Origin: SHZI01 sp040080965
GTDB lineage: Bacteria > Pseudomonadota > Gammaproteobacteria > Steroidobacterales > GCA-2729495
Length of the DNA stretch: 64,000 nucleotides
Assembly (NCBI GenBank): GCA_040080965.1
Contig: JBEBHH010000003.1
Coordinates: 1 to 64,000, forward strand
Direction: 5' to 3'
A program made the translations under genes and the position numbers. Below, piece by piece: positions 35,568-45,124 of this stretch (position 1 is the stretch's first letter; the number at the start of each line of letters is the position of its first letter). Under the pieces are notes generated by a model. The model worked only from the letters and a program-made list of their open reading frames with translations. It had not been told where the DNA came from and made no database searches.

Positions 35568-37856
35568 GTGCGCGTCGCCATTATTCTTCTTGTCCTGCTG
35601 TCGGGCGTGGCGTGTGCGCCGGACAAGCCGCCGACAGCCCGCGCCACCCCGACTTTCGTCGGCCGCGATACCTGCGCCACCTGCCACGCAGCGGAGGTGC
35701 AGGCGTGGACGGGCTCCCACCACGATCTCGCCATGTCCGAGCCGGCTGCCGGGACGGTCCGCGGCCGGTTCGACGGCGCCAGTTTCGAGGGCAGGAACGG
35801 GACCGCGGACTTCCTCGAGCGTGACGGCAAATTCCTCATCCGTGCGGGCGGCATGGATGGCAAGCCCGCCGAGTTCCCGGTGGCCTGGACCTTCGGCGTG
35901 GCGCCGCTGCAGCAGTACCTGGTGCCATTCCCCGGCGGACGGTTCCAGGCCTTCGGCGTTGCCTGGGACGACCGTCCGGAAGCGGCCGGCGGCCAGCGCT
36001 GGTACGACCTGTACCCGGACCAGGTCCTGAAGCCCGGCGATCCCCTGCACTGGACCGGTATCGACCAGACCTGGAACTACCAGTGCGCCGAGTGCCACTC
36101 GACGGACCTGCGCAAGGGGTACGACGCGGCGACGCGCACCTACCAGACCACCTGGGCCGAGCCGGACGTGAGCTGCGAGGCCTGCCACGGCCCGGGCTCC
36201 CGCCACGTGGAGTGGGCGAAGGCGGGCGGCAAGCCCGGGACGGAACCGTCCCGCGGCCTGGCAATCAGCCTGCCGGGGGCCGGTGCCTGGGCCTGGGATG
36301 CTGCCGCGGGCAAGCCCGTGCTCAAGGCTGACGCGGGAGCCGACGCCGACGCGGGAGCCGTCATGGAAGTGGAGGCCTGTGGCCGCTGTCATGCACGACG
36401 CGGCGTGCTGACGGAAGACTACGCGTACGGCCAGCCGCTGCTCGCCACCCACGCGCCGGCGCTGCTGACCGAAGGCCTGTATTACCCCGACGGCCAGATC
36501 CAGGACGAGGTGTTCGAGTACGGCTCCTTCCGGCAGAGCCGGATGTTCCAGGCCGGTGTGGGCTGCAGCGACTGCCACGAGCCCCACAGCCTGACACTGC
36601 GCGCGGAGGGCAACGGGCTCTGCAGCCAGTGCCACAGCCCGGCGAAGTACGACGCGACGGCGCACACCGGTCACCCCGTCGCGTCAGTGGGCTCCCTGTG
36701 CGTCGACTGCCACATGCCCGAACGCACGTACATGGGAGTCGACCGGCGCCGCGATCACAGCCTGCGGATTCCGCGGCCCGACCTGACGGCCCGGATCGGC
36801 ACGCCGAACGCCTGCGCGTCCTGCCACGCGGAAAAACCGGCGGCGTGGGCCGCCGCGGCCGTGGTGCGCTGGCACGGTCCCGCCGACGCCGCGCGCCACT
36901 ATGGCGAGGTCTTCCGCGCCGCACGCGGCGGTGACGTGGCAGTTGCTCCCGAACTGGCTGCGCTGGCGAAGGAAGTCGCCCAGCCCGCGATCGTGCGCGC
37001 GACGGCACTGGCGGAACTGGCGCGCTTTCCCGGTCCCGCGCAGGAATCGGCCATCGCCACGGGCACCGCGGACCCCGAGCCGCTGGTGAGGTACGCCGCC
37101 GCGCTGGCGCTCGAGGGCCTGCCCGCCGACCTGCGCATCCGGGCGGGGGGCGTCCTGCTGGAGGATCCGGTGCTCGGCGTCCGCGCGGAGGCGGCCCGCT
37201 GGCTCGCCGGCGCGTCGCCGGACCTGATGACGGCAGCGCAGGCCGCGGCGCTCTCCCGGGCCGTGGAGGACTTCCGCGGCACGCTCACGGTGAACGCCGA
37301 TCGCCCCGAGGCCCAGCTGAACCTGGGCAACCTGGAGCAGGCGCTGGGCCGGGATGCTGAGGCCGAGTCGGCCTACCGCGTGGCGACGGAGCTCGACCCC
37401 AGCTTCGCCCCGGCCTGGGCCAACCTGGCGGACGCGACCCGCGCGCGGGGCGACGAGGCCGCCGCCGGCGCCATCCTCCGCGCGGCGCTGATCCGTCTGC
37501 CCGACAACGCCGAGCTGCATCACGCCTCCGGCCTGGCGCTCGTCCGGAGCGGCAGCCTGCCGGCGGCGCTGGCCGAGCTCGAACGGGCCGCGAAGCTGGC
37601 GCCGGACTCGGCGCGCTTCGCCTACGTGTATGGCGTTGCGCTGAACTCCGCCGGGGAGACGACCCGCGCACTGGAAGCGCTCACCGCCGCCAGCCGGCGG
37701 CATCCCGCGGACCAGGACATCCTGCTCGCGCTCGTGACCATCAACCGGGATGCCGGACGCCTGTCCGAGGCACGGAAGTACGCGGAGCGGTTCGCGGCGG
37801 GAGCTCCGGACGACCCCGCGGCGGCGGCCCTGCTGAAGGAACTCGGCGCAACATGA
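35568..37856 (+). CDS. Octahaem cytochrome c lipoprotein with TPR repeats
   Basis: A 762-residue protein. The N-terminal lipoprotein signal ends LLSGVACAPD. Eight CXXCH haem sites follow in order: CATCH, CAECH, CEACH, CGRCH, CSDCH, CSQCH, CVDCH, CASCH. The haem region recalls cytochrome c554/NrfB-type multihaem folds. After about residue 440 come HEAT-like alternating helices, then about four TPR units (LNLGNLEQALGRDAEAESAY, AWANLADATRARGDEAAAG). Periplasmic electron storage or transfer, coupled to protein docking through the repeats, is a reasonable inference. The GTG at 35568 gives the shortest sensible signal. The open frame extends 273 bases upstream, antisense to the hydrolase. Confidence 0.88.
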   Translation: MRVAIILLVLLSGVACAPDKPPTARATPTFVGRDTCATCHAAEVQAWTGSHHDLAMSEPAAGTVRGRFDGASFEGRNGTADFLERDGKFLIRAGGMDGKPAEFPVAWTFGVAPLQQYLVPFPGGRFQAFGVAWDDRPEAAGGQRWYDLYPDQVLKPGDPLHWTGIDQTWNYQCAECHSTDLRKGYDAATRTYQTTWAEPDVSCEACHGPGSRHVEWAKAGGKPGTEPSRGLAISLPGAGAWAWDAAAGKPVLKADAGADADAGAVMEVEACGRCHARRGVLTEDYAYGQPLLATHAPALLTEGLYYPDGQIQDEVFEYGSFRQSRMFQAGVGCSDCHEPHSLTLRAEGNGLCSQCHSPAKYDATAHTGHPVASVGSLCVDCHMPERTYMGVDRRRDHSLRIPRPDLTARIGTPNACASCHAEKPAAWAAAAVVRWHGPADAARHYGEVFRAARGGDVAVAPELAALAKEVAQPAIVRATALAELARFPGPAQESAIATGTADPEPLVRYAAALALEGLPADLRIRAGGVLLEDPVLGVRAEAARWLAGASPDLMTAAQAAALSRAVEDFRGTLTVNADRPEAQLNLGNLEQALGRDAEAESAYRVATELDPSFAPAWANLADATRARGDEAAAGAILRAALIRLPDNAELHHASGLALVRSGSLPAALAELERAAKLAPDSARFAYVYGVALNSAGETTRALEALTAASRRHPADQDILLALVTINRDAGRLSEARKYAERFAAGAPDDPAAAALLKELGAT

Positions 37857-37887
37857 GCAGACCCGGGCCACTGCGCGAGGAATGCCC

Positions 37888-39318
37888 ATGATCGCCGGCA
37901 CACTGCGTGACTTTCTCGCGCTCGCTGAGCGGAAAGGCCGCCTGCGGCGCGTTCCCCAGCCAGTGGACCGGCTCTGGGAGCCCGGCTGCCTCGTCAAGTG
38001 GGTGTTCCAGGGTCTGCCGATGGAACAGCGGTTCGGGTTGCGCTTCGACCAGGTGGCCGGCTCGCCGTTTCCCCTGGTGACGGGCGCGCTCGGCGCATCG
38101 CTGGAGAGCTATGCCCAGGCCCTGGGCGTGGCGCCGGCGGACATCAACGAGCACTGGGTCCGGGCGCTGCTGGCGCCGCTGCCGCCGGTGACGGTCGCCA
38201 GCGCACCGTGCCAGGAGGTCGTGCGTCAGGGCGACGAGGTGGATCTCGACCTGCTGCCGGTACCCGTGTGGACGCCCGGGCGTGATCCTGCGCCCTACAT
38301 CACCACCTGCGTGGTGAATCGCCACGCCGACACCGGCGTGCAGAACATGGGCGTCTATCGGACCCGCGTGCGGGATTCGCGCAGCGTGATCGTGAACCTG
38401 GCACCCGGCCGGCAGGGACACGCCTGCGCCCGCTCGTATCTCGACCAGGGCAGGCCAGCGCCCATCGCCTGGGTCATCGGCGCGGAACCGGCGGTGTACC
38501 TTGCGGCGGTGGCCAACCTGCCCATGGGCGTGGACGAAGTCACGGTGGCAGGTGGCCTGAAGGGCGCGCCGGTGGAGCTGGTGCGGGCGAAGACCTCGGA
38601 TCTCCTGGTGCCCGCCTCGGCCGAGATCATCATCGAGGGCGAGGTGCTGCCGGGCGAGATGGCGCCGGAAGGACCATTCGGCGAGTCGGCCGGCTACATG
38701 AGCGAGGTGGAGCTGAAGCCCGTGGCGCGGATCACGGCCATCACCCACCGGCGGGATGCCATCTACTACGGCCTCGCCAGCCAGATGCCGCCCTCCGAGA
38801 GCACCACGTTGCAGAGCCTCTCCAATGCCGGCCTGATACTGAAGACACTGCGCCACGACCACGGCGAGAGCACGGTCCGGGACGCCTGGATCGACCTCAT
38901 GTTCGGCGGCGGAGCCGCGCACATCGTCATCAGCATGCGGCCGACCCGTCCCGGCCATGCAAGGGAAGTGGGCCGGCTGGTCGCCCGGACGACGTCGCTG
39001 AAGCGTGTCACGGTGGTGGACGAGGACATCGACATCCGCGACCGCACCGACCTGGACTGGGCCATGAGCTCGCACTTCGACCCGGTGCGGGACACGGAAA
39101 TCCTCACCGGCTTTCCGGCCAGCATGGACCATGCCGTGACCCCGGACGCGCAGGGCCGGAAGCTTGGCAGCAAGCTGGTGATCGACGCCACCCGGAGCCT
39201 GGATACGGGCCCGTTCTCGCTGCCGGCGGCGAACCTGATGGAGCGTGCGCTGGGTACCTGGACGGCAGCCGGCTGGCCCGGGGTCCACCCGCGCGAGCGG
39301 CTACGGCGGACGATCTAG
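37888..39318 (+). CDS. UbiD-family decarboxylase (first copy)
   Basis: A 476-residue enzyme of the UbiD/Fdc family, which uses prenylated FMN to decarboxylate, or carboxylate, aromatic and alkenyl acids. Diagnostic parts are NMGVYRTRVRDSRSV (cofactor phosphate and Arg), the EGPFGESAGYMSEVELK stretch with the catalytic Glu residues, and C-terminal RSLDTGPFSLPA. No UbiX prenyltransferase is in the window. The ATG at 37888, preceded by GAGG, is preferred over 37882. It starts 31 bases after the octahaem cytochrome, so cotranscription is likely. Confidence 0.9.
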   Translation: MIAGTLRDFLALAERKGRLRRVPQPVDRLWEPGCLVKWVFQGLPMEQRFGLRFDQVAGSPFPLVTGALGASLESYAQALGVAPADINEHWVRALLAPLPPVTVASAPCQEVVRQGDEVDLDLLPVPVWTPGRDPAPYITTCVVNRHADTGVQNMGVYRTRVRDSRSVIVNLAPGRQGHACARSYLDQGRPAPIAWVIGAEPAVYLAAVANLPMGVDEVTVAGGLKGAPVELVRAKTSDLLVPASAEIIIEGEVLPGEMAPEGPFGESAGYMSEVELKPVARITAITHRRDAIYYGLASQMPPSESTTLQSLSNAGLILKTLRHDHGESTVRDAWIDLMFGGGAAHIVISMRPTRPGHAREVGRLVARTTSLKRVTVVDEDIDIRDRTDLDWAMSSHFDPVRDTEILTGFPASMDHAVTPDAQGRKLGSKLVIDATRSLDTGPFSLPAANLMERALGTWTAAGWPGVHPRERLRRTI

Positions 39319-39325
39319 CCGGCGC

Positions 39326-40345
39326 CTATTCCGCCGGCGGGAACACGGCCGACCAGTCGTCCTTCATGCTGACGACCTGCCAGCCACGCGTGCCGGCCTC
39401 ATCGAGGCCGCGCGCCAGTTTCCCGATGGAGGATTCCCGGTCATAGGCCCACTCTCGGGCCGCATCGTCGTGATGCAGGATCAGCCCGAGGCGGGGTCCG
39501 GGGCCTGACGTCGTCCACTCCAGCATCTGGAAGTCGCCATCGGAGTTGCCGAAGGCCAGCACCGGGCGGCGCCCGATATGCTGCTGGATGCCAACCGGCT
39601 TACCTTCCTTGTCGTCGATGAAATTGACCTCCGGCAGGCGCACCAGCACGGGCCTGCCGTCACGCACTTCGTACTTCGTGCGGATGCTGCTGCCGATGAC
39701 CTGTTCGGGAGGAATCCCGTACACCGCTTCGGCCCAGGGGCGCATGAACTCGATGCCGCCCCCGGAGACAATGAAGGTCTTGTAGCCATTGGCGCGCAGG
39801 TAGGCGAGCAGTTCCAGCATGGGCTGGTAGACCATCGCGGTGTAGGGCCTGCCCGTCTTCGGATGACGCGCACTGGCAACCCAGTCCCGGACGATGCCCT
39901 CGAATTCCGACGTGGTCGTGCCGGCGTGGGTCGCCATCACGATCTCGACGATGGCGGGCTCGCCACCCTTGAGCGCGCCCGCCAGGTCGCCTTTCAGCAG
40001 CGAGGCGAAGGGCTCCCTGCCCTTCCACTCCGGGTGCTGCGGCGCCAGCGCCTTGACCCGATCCAGCGCGAAGGCGAGCTGGAAGTACATCGGCTGCTCG
40101 GCCCAGAGGGTGCCGTCGTTGTCGAAGACGGCGATGCGCCCGGCGGGCGGCACGAATTTCGGGTCCGTTGGCGTGGTGGTGGCGGCCACAAACGCGACGA
40201 TGGCGCGTTTCGTGGCCCCGTCGTTCCAGGACGGCAGTGACCCCGCGGCGCAGGCCGCTGCGGTAGCGCCAAGGCAGGTGAGCAGCAGCGCTGCCTTCGC
40301 CAGCCAGTCCCCGCCGCGCCGGTGTTCAGGCGTTCTCAGGTTCAT
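39326..40345 (-). CDS. Secreted HAD-family phosphatase
   Basis: A 339-residue haloacid-dehalogenase-fold hydrolase. The nucleophile motif is VFDNDGTLWAEQ, motif II VSGGG, and the last Asp pair lies in GNSDGDFQML. This is a phosphoserine-phosphatase-like arrangement. An N-terminal hydrophobic signal (LLLTCLGATAAACAAG) indicates export, possibly as a lipoprotein. The substrate is unknown. The ATG at 40345 is preceded by GGGAG. The gene is antisense between the two UbiD genes and transcribed towards the first. Confidence 0.85.
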   Translation of the reverse strand: MNLRTPEHRRGGDWLAKAALLLTCLGATAAACAAGSLPSWNDGATKRAIVAFVAATTTPTDPKFVPPAGRIAVFDNDGTLWAEQPMYFQLAFALDRVKALAPQHPEWKGREPFASLLKGDLAGALKGGEPAIVEIVMATHAGTTTSEFEGIVRDWVASARHPKTGRPYTAMVYQPMLELLAYLRANGYKTFIVSGGGIEFMRPWAEAVYGIPPEQVIGSSIRTKYEVRDGRPVLVRLPEVNFIDDKEGKPVGIQQHIGRRPVLAFGNSDGDFQMLEWTTSGPGPRLGLILHHDDAAREWAYDRESSIGKLARGLDEAGTRGWQVVSMKDDWSAVFPPAE

Positions 40346-40475
40346 CAATCACACTCCCTGGACACTGGCCGCAGCGTACCCTGAACCGCCACCGTCCGCA
40401 GCGTGGCGGCGACGCCCCTATCCGGTTCGTCCTGCCGGGCTTATGGTTGGAGGGACAAACTCCAAAGGATGCGCC

Positions 40476-41984
40476 ATGAATGCCGCCGTTCCCCGTCCCG
40501 TCAGCCCGTCAGCCGGAGCCACCTTCGACTCCATCCGCGATTACGTCCGCGAGCTCGAGGCCCGCGGCAGGGTCCTGCACGTGGACGCCATGGACCAGGA
40601 CAAGTACGAGGTCACGGCGTTCGCGTACCGGCTGATCGACAAGTTCGGCATCGAGCAGGCGCCTGCCTTCATGGTGGATCGCATCCGGATCAACGGCAAA
40701 TGGATGGAGGGGCCGCTGCTCGCGAATCCCTACGGGCGCTGGCCGGACGAGGCCGTGCTGTTCGGCGTGCCGGACATCACCAGCGACTACCAGCAGATGT
40801 ACCGCGCCGTGATGAAGGAGATGGAAAAGCGGCTCGATGCGTCGGGCGGCTGGAAGCGGATTCCGCCGGTGGAGGTCGCCGACGCCCGCCTCGCCCCCTG
40901 CAAGCAGGTGATCCTGAAGGGCGACGCCGTGGATATCGAGCAGTTCGCCTGGCTGAAGAACAACCCGGCCGACGCCGGCCGCTACGTCAACATCACCTCG
41001 GTGATCATGGACGACCCGGAGTTCGGCAAGAACACGGGCACGTACCGCTGCCAGGTCCGCGACGCGAAGCGGATCAGCATCAATCCCGAGCCGACGCAGC
41101 ACGGCTGGCGGATCCTGACGTCGATGCGGAAGCGCGGCGACAAGGTGGCGAAGGTGGCCATCGCCGTTGGCGCCGATCCGTTCACGTTCTGCGCCAGCAG
41201 CACCAAGATGGCCAATTTCCAGGAAGACGAGCTGGAGTTCGCGGGCGGCCTGCGGGGCAAGCCCCTCGAGGTGGTGAAGTGCGAAACCAGCGACATTCGC
41301 GTGCCGGCCCACGCCGAGATGATCATCGAGGGCGAGGTGCCGCTGGACGAAGGCATGGACGAAGGGCCCTACGGGGAGATGTACGGCTACCTGGGTCCCA
41401 TGAAGCCCAACAACTTCTTCATGAACATCCAGTGCATCACGCACCGGAAGAAGCCCTGGATCCTCAACTCGTTCACGGGCCTCACCTGCGACATGCCGCG
41501 CTCGCCGCAGATTGCCGCGAACTTCTTCATGTACCGCAAGCTGATCCCGAACCTGACGGGACTCTATTCGCCCCGCGGCGCCAACGGCGTGATCGTGATC
41601 AGCATCGACAAGAAGCTGCCGGGAGAGGGCATGGCGGCGGGCCAGTACCTGGCCGCGAACATCGGCCTGAACAAGGTCGTGATCGTCGTGGACAAAGACA
41701 TCAACATCCTCGAGCCCAGCCAGATCCTGCACGCGCTAGGCGCCCGCTGGCAGCCGTCGGCAAGCCTGATGATCCCGCAGACCCAGATGATGATGCCCGA
41801 CCCCAGCCGCACGCACTGGGCGCTGTCGAGCAAGATGATCATCGACGCCACCCGCCAGCTGGAAGCGGAGGGCGGCCCGAAGAGCTGGGCGCCGCTCAAC
41901 CGGGAACTCCTCGTGAAGGGCGCGCCGGAGTGCTTTCCGCTGGTGGACGGCAAGTGGGACGAATACCTGAAAGACTGGAAGTAG
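40476..41984 (+). CDS. UbiD-family decarboxylase (second copy)
   Basis: A 502-residue UbiD-family member clearly distinct from the copy at 37888. The family elements are NTGTYRCQVRDAKRI, the catalytic EGPYGEMYGYLG stretch and CETSDIRVPAHAEMIIEGEV. A four-residue longer loop (VPLDEGMDEGPYG) precedes the catalytic Glu. It probably acts on a different aromatic or alpha,beta-unsaturated acid. The ATG is at 40476, with AAAGGA about eight bases upstream. Its TAG stop comes from the REP-like element that begins at 41981. Confidence 0.9.
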   Translation: MNAAVPRPVSPSAGATFDSIRDYVRELEARGRVLHVDAMDQDKYEVTAFAYRLIDKFGIEQAPAFMVDRIRINGKWMEGPLLANPYGRWPDEAVLFGVPDITSDYQQMYRAVMKEMEKRLDASGGWKRIPPVEVADARLAPCKQVILKGDAVDIEQFAWLKNNPADAGRYVNITSVIMDDPEFGKNTGTYRCQVRDAKRISINPEPTQHGWRILTSMRKRGDKVAKVAIAVGADPFTFCASSTKMANFQEDELEFAGGLRGKPLEVVKCETSDIRVPAHAEMIIEGEVPLDEGMDEGPYGEMYGYLGPMKPNNFFMNIQCITHRKKPWILNSFTGLTCDMPRSPQIAANFFMYRKLIPNLTGLYSPRGANGVIVISIDKKLPGEGMAAGQYLAANIGLNKVVIVVDKDINILEPSQILHALGARWQPSASLMIPQTQMMMPDPSRTHWALSSKMIIDATRQLEAEGGPKSWAPLNRELLVKGAPECFPLVDGKWDEYLKDWK

Positions 41985-42004
41985 GAGCGCCTTGAGGCGC
42001 GACC
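41981..42004 (+). repeat. REP-like element overlapping a ubiD-family stop
   Basis: GTAGGAGCGCCTTGAGGCGC followed by GACC, the clearest full copy of the family. TAG at 41982-41984 is the stop of the second UbiD-family gene. The element lies between that gene and the esterase 32 bases on. Confidence 0.8.
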
Positions 42005-42016
42005 AGCGGTGACGGC

Positions 42017-43036
42017 GTGTTGAAATCGTGGCTTGCCCGCATAGCGGCAGCACTGCTGGTGCTGACACTGGCCAGCGCCGTCATGCTCTGGTTCTGGGGA
42101 TTGCGCACGCCCGCATTCCCGCAGCCGGCGCTCACTGGCAAGGTTGAGCAGCGCCGCCTCGACGTCGGCGGCATCAGCCGATCTTTCCTTGTCTACATTC
42201 CCGAGCGCCTGGCGGATCCCGTGCCGGTGCTGCTGGTCCTGCACGGCTCCTCCAGTTCGTCGGCGCGCATGCGCAGCGACACCGCGTGGGCTTTCGAGCA
42301 GCTCGCGGACCGGGAGGGAAACCTCGTGGTGTACCCCGAGGGCTTCGACGGCCAATGGAACGACTGCCGTGCCGAGGGCGACTTTGCCGCCCGGCGCCTT
42401 GGCGTGGATGACGTCGCTTTCCTGCGCGCGGTGGTAGTCCGGCTCCGTGGCGACCCGGCGCTGAGTACGCGGCAAATTGCAACAGACGAGGTGTTCGCCG
42501 CGGGCCTGTCGAACGGCGGCCACATGGCGTTGCGTCTCGCCCTGGAGGCGCCGGACCTGGTCACCGGGGTGGCGGCGATCGCGGCGAGCCTGCCCGCCGC
42601 ATCGAATTCAGGCTGCACCGCGAGCGGCACGCCGGTACCCGTCTTGCTGCTGAACGGCGACGAGGACCCGGTGAGTCCCTACGAGGGCGGCGAAATCTGG
42701 TCCCTGGGCTCCTTTAACCGCCGTGGCGTCGTGCAATCAGCGCTGGCCACGGCCGAGTACTTCAGCAAGCTCGCCGGCTACGTCGAGCCACCGTTCGAGC
42801 ACCGCTACCCCGACACGGACCCGGACGACGGAACCGTGGCGAGCCGCAGGGTCTGGTCCGTGGCCGACCGGCCCGAGGTAAACCTGATCACCATCCACGG
42901 GGGCGGCCACACGATTCCGCACCCCGTGAAGTCCATGCCGCGGATCCTCGGACGGACCAGTCATGACGTATCTGCAGCAGAAGAGATCTGGCGCTTCTTC
43001 CGCCGGCAGTTGATTAGCGGCCGGGGCCCCGCATAG
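42017..43036 (+). CDS. Secreted PHB-depolymerase/feruloyl-esterase-like hydrolase
   Basis: A 339-residue alpha/beta hydrolase with a signal anchor (ARIAAALLVLTLASAVMLWF). Key parts are PVLLVLHGSSSS (oxyanion), FAAGLSNGGHMALR (nucleophile Ser), LLLNGDEDPVSP (acid) and GGGHTIPHP (His). This set is typical of the LpqC/polyhydroxybutyrate-depolymerase family, whose members also include feruloyl and acetylxylan esterases. The start is GTG at 42017, in the region just after a REP element. Feruloyl-ester hydrolysis feeding the neighbouring UbiD enzymes is possible but speculative. Confidence 0.83.
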   Translation: MLKSWLARIAAALLVLTLASAVMLWFWGLRTPAFPQPALTGKVEQRRLDVGGISRSFLVYIPERLADPVPVLLVLHGSSSSSARMRSDTAWAFEQLADREGNLVVYPEGFDGQWNDCRAEGDFAARRLGVDDVAFLRAVVVRLRGDPALSTRQIATDEVFAAGLSNGGHMALRLALEAPDLVTGVAAIAASLPAASNSGCTASGTPVPVLLLNGDEDPVSPYEGGEIWSLGSFNRRGVVQSALATAEYFSKLAGYVEPPFEHRYPDTDPDDGTVASRRVWSVADRPEVNLITIHGGGHTIPHPVKSMPRILGRTSHDVSAAEEIWRFFRRQLISGRGPA

Positions 43037-43104
43037 GATCCGCCAGACGCAGACGATTCCCATTCAGCCCCAACCCGGGACTGAACCCGCCGGAGAACCA
43101 GAAC

Positions 43105-44223
43105 ATGCCCGTCACGAGCGACCCCCGCAGTTTCAGCAAGCCCGCCGCCCTTGCCACGGGGCTCTGTCTGACCGCGCTTACCGCCCTTGCCGCGGACAAG
43201 GCCGCGGACATGAGCGGGATGGACCATTCGCAGATGGACCATTCAGGTCATGCCATGGATACCACCCGGGATGCCGAGGGCCGAAGCCTCTACGGCATGA
43301 AGCACAAGATGGACCCGGCCATGACGAAGGAGCTGCGCGACAAGGTTGGCCTGTACAGGAATTACAGCGACGCCGAGATCACCCTGTCCATGGACATGAT
43401 GGGGCACGAGTACGCCTGGTACATCAGCCCGCCGGACGTGAAGGGTGCGCAGGGCGTGCTGATCCTGATGCACGGCTTCCGCGAGCAGGGCGACAAGATC
43501 TTCAGGCAGCAGGTACAACCACTCGGAGACATCTTCCCCACCTCCATGGGCGTCGGCATGGCCATGATGATGTCCGACCACATCCAGGTGGCCCTGGATG
43601 ACCTCGCAGCGGCGGGTGCGAAGAAGATCGTCGTGGTGCCCATCACCTCATCCGGCACCAACGAGCTCTATCGCCAGTGGCTGTACATCTTCGGCAAGGA
43701 GGGCGAGGCCGAGTTTGCCACCGTGCCCCGGGTGAAGACCGACGCCAGGCTGCTGTTCGTCGATCCCCCCGGCGACAATCCACTGGTCGCCGAGGTCCTG
43801 CTCGACCACGCCATGGAGATCAGCAAGGATCCCGCGAAGGAGCTGGTGATCATCGCCGGCCATGGCCCGACTTCGGCCGAAGACAACGCGGAAGAACTCC
43901 GCGTGCTGTCCGGCCTCGCGAAGCTCGTGAAAACCGACGGGGGCTTCGCGGACGTCCGCGGCATGACACTCCAGGACGATGCGCCCCCCGAAATTCGCGA
44001 GATCAACGTCCAGAAGCTGCGGGGGGTCGTGGAAGAAGCGGCGAAGAAGGGCCAGCGCGTCCTGGTGGTCACCAACCTGATCGGTGCCCGCACTATCCAG
44101 GCCAAGCTGCGCAGCGACCTCAAGGGACTTACCTACGAGTTCAACGCCAAGGGCCTCGTGAATCATCCCAACTTCATGAAGTGGATGACCGAGTCGGTCC
44201 GGAACGAGTTCGAGAAGACCTGA
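43105..44223 (+). CDS. Secreted CbiX-like protein with Met/His-rich N-terminus
   Basis: A 372-residue protein with a signal peptide, followed by a Met/His motif (MSGMDHSQMDHSGHAMD) of the copper- or silver-binding type. The rest resembles two tandem CbiX/sirohydrochlorin-chelatase folds: GVLILMHGFREQGDKIF with KIVVVPITSSGTNELYRQW, then ELVIIAGHGPTSAEDNAEEL with LVVTNLIGART. The chelatase HG metal site is kept in both halves. Chelatases are normally cytoplasmic, so a periplasmic one with a metal-binding tail is odd. It may handle metal, or insert it into a tetrapyrrole, outside the cytoplasm. The ATG at 43105 is preceded by CCGGAG. Confidence 0.7.
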   Translation: MPVTSDPRSFSKPAALATGLCLTALTALAADKAADMSGMDHSQMDHSGHAMDTTRDAEGRSLYGMKHKMDPAMTKELRDKVGLYRNYSDAEITLSMDMMGHEYAWYISPPDVKGAQGVLILMHGFREQGDKIFRQQVQPLGDIFPTSMGVGMAMMMSDHIQVALDDLAAAGAKKIVVVPITSSGTNELYRQWLYIFGKEGEAEFATVPRVKTDARLLFVDPPGDNPLVAEVLLDHAMEISKDPAKELVIIAGHGPTSAEDNAEELRVLSGLAKLVKTDGGFADVRGMTLQDDAPPEIREINVQKLRGVVEEAAKKGQRVLVVTNLIGARTIQAKLRSDLKGLTYEFNAKGLVNHPNFMKWMTESVRNEFEKT

Positions 44224-44245
44224 CGCCCGCCGCCGGCGGACGCGA

Positions 44246-45124
44246 TCAGCTGGCGGCGACCACCAGCAACGGCCCGGCGGAGACCACCACGCCGCCGGGC
44301 TGCTCCGCCGTGATGGCGAAGGCCTTGGGTGAACGGATCGGCAGCTTGGCCTGGATGGGGATGATCACTTCGCCCGTCGAGCTGACATTGAACACGCCGC
44401 CGTCCACCGGGTGCTTGTCCCGGTCGGGATCAACGATCCACAGCTGGTACTGGACCCGGGCGGGATCGTTCACCGGCATGTTGGCGAGCCGCAGGTAACC
44501 CTGCTGCTTCGACTGGCTCCACACCACGTCGCCCGTGACGCCCCGGTAACCCTCCGCCGTGGGCACAGCCCAGGGCAGGGTGACGACATCGGTTGCCTCG
44601 TCGACCAGGCTCGCCCGGGCTGCGGCGCTGCCGGGTGCCGACGGCCCCTCATTGCGGACCACCACCAGCGCTACCGCCAGCATGGCCGCCAGGGCCCAGC
44701 CAGCGTAGCCGGCCGGGGAGTTGCGGCCGGTCGAGGGACGCGGGCGGCCGGCGCCGGATGCCTGGGTTGCTGTCCCGATCGTCCTCACCGGTGACGGGGT
44801 GCTCACGGCCGGCGCGGGTCGCCGGACCGCGGACGGACCCCGCTGGCGAAGGACGGCGGCTTCACCCTGGCTGGCGATGCGCTCCTTGAGGCCGGGGGGC
44901 ATTCGGCTGGCTGATGGCTGGCCGCTTGCCGGACGCCGGGCCTGCTGCAGGAACGCGACCTGGGCCAGCGCCGCGGCGCGCATGAAGTCGTCGCGATGCG
45001 CGCTGGCCGTGCGGTCGAGCAGGCCGTTCAGCTCCGGCAGGTCCCCGGCCTCGAGCGCGGCGGATGCCTCGTCGGCGAGCAGTTCGGCAAGGCGGTCGTT
45101 GTCGCGCACGTTGCTGGCGTTCAC
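44246..45124 (-). CDS. Anti-sigma factor, RskA-like
   Basis: A 292-residue single-pass membrane protein. The N-terminal cytoplasmic part (LAELLADEASAALEAGDLPE) is variable. One helix (YAGWALAAMLAVALVVV) is followed by a C-terminal RskA-type periplasmic domain (GYLRLANMPVNDPARVQYQL, KAFAITAEQPGGVVVS). It should hold the upstream ECF sigma factor inactive until a cell-envelope signal triggers its degradation. The start is GTG at 45124, overlapping the sigma stop as GTGA, so translation is coupled. Confidence 0.85.
   Translation of the reverse strand: MNASNVRDNDRLAELLADEASAALEAGDLPELNGLLDRTASAHRDDFMRAAALAQVAFLQQARRPASGQPSASRMPPGLKERIASQGEAAVLRQRGPSAVRRPAPAVSTPSPVRTIGTATQASGAGRPRPSTGRNSPAGYAGWALAAMLAVALVVVRNEGPSAPGSAAARASLVDEATDVVTLPWAVPTAEGYRGVTGDVVWSQSKQQGYLRLANMPVNDPARVQYQLWIVDPDRDKHPVDGGVFNVSSTGEVIIPIQAKLPIRSPKAFAITAEQPGGVVVSAGPLLVVAAS

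Noticed and set aside
37741..39288. Minus-strand open frame opposite the first UbiD gene
   Set aside because: It is antisense, has no domain, and includes the intergenic gap after the cytochrome gene.
40509..41732. Minus-strand open frame opposite the second UbiD gene
   Set aside because: An antisense shadow rich in Val, His and Asp with no domain.
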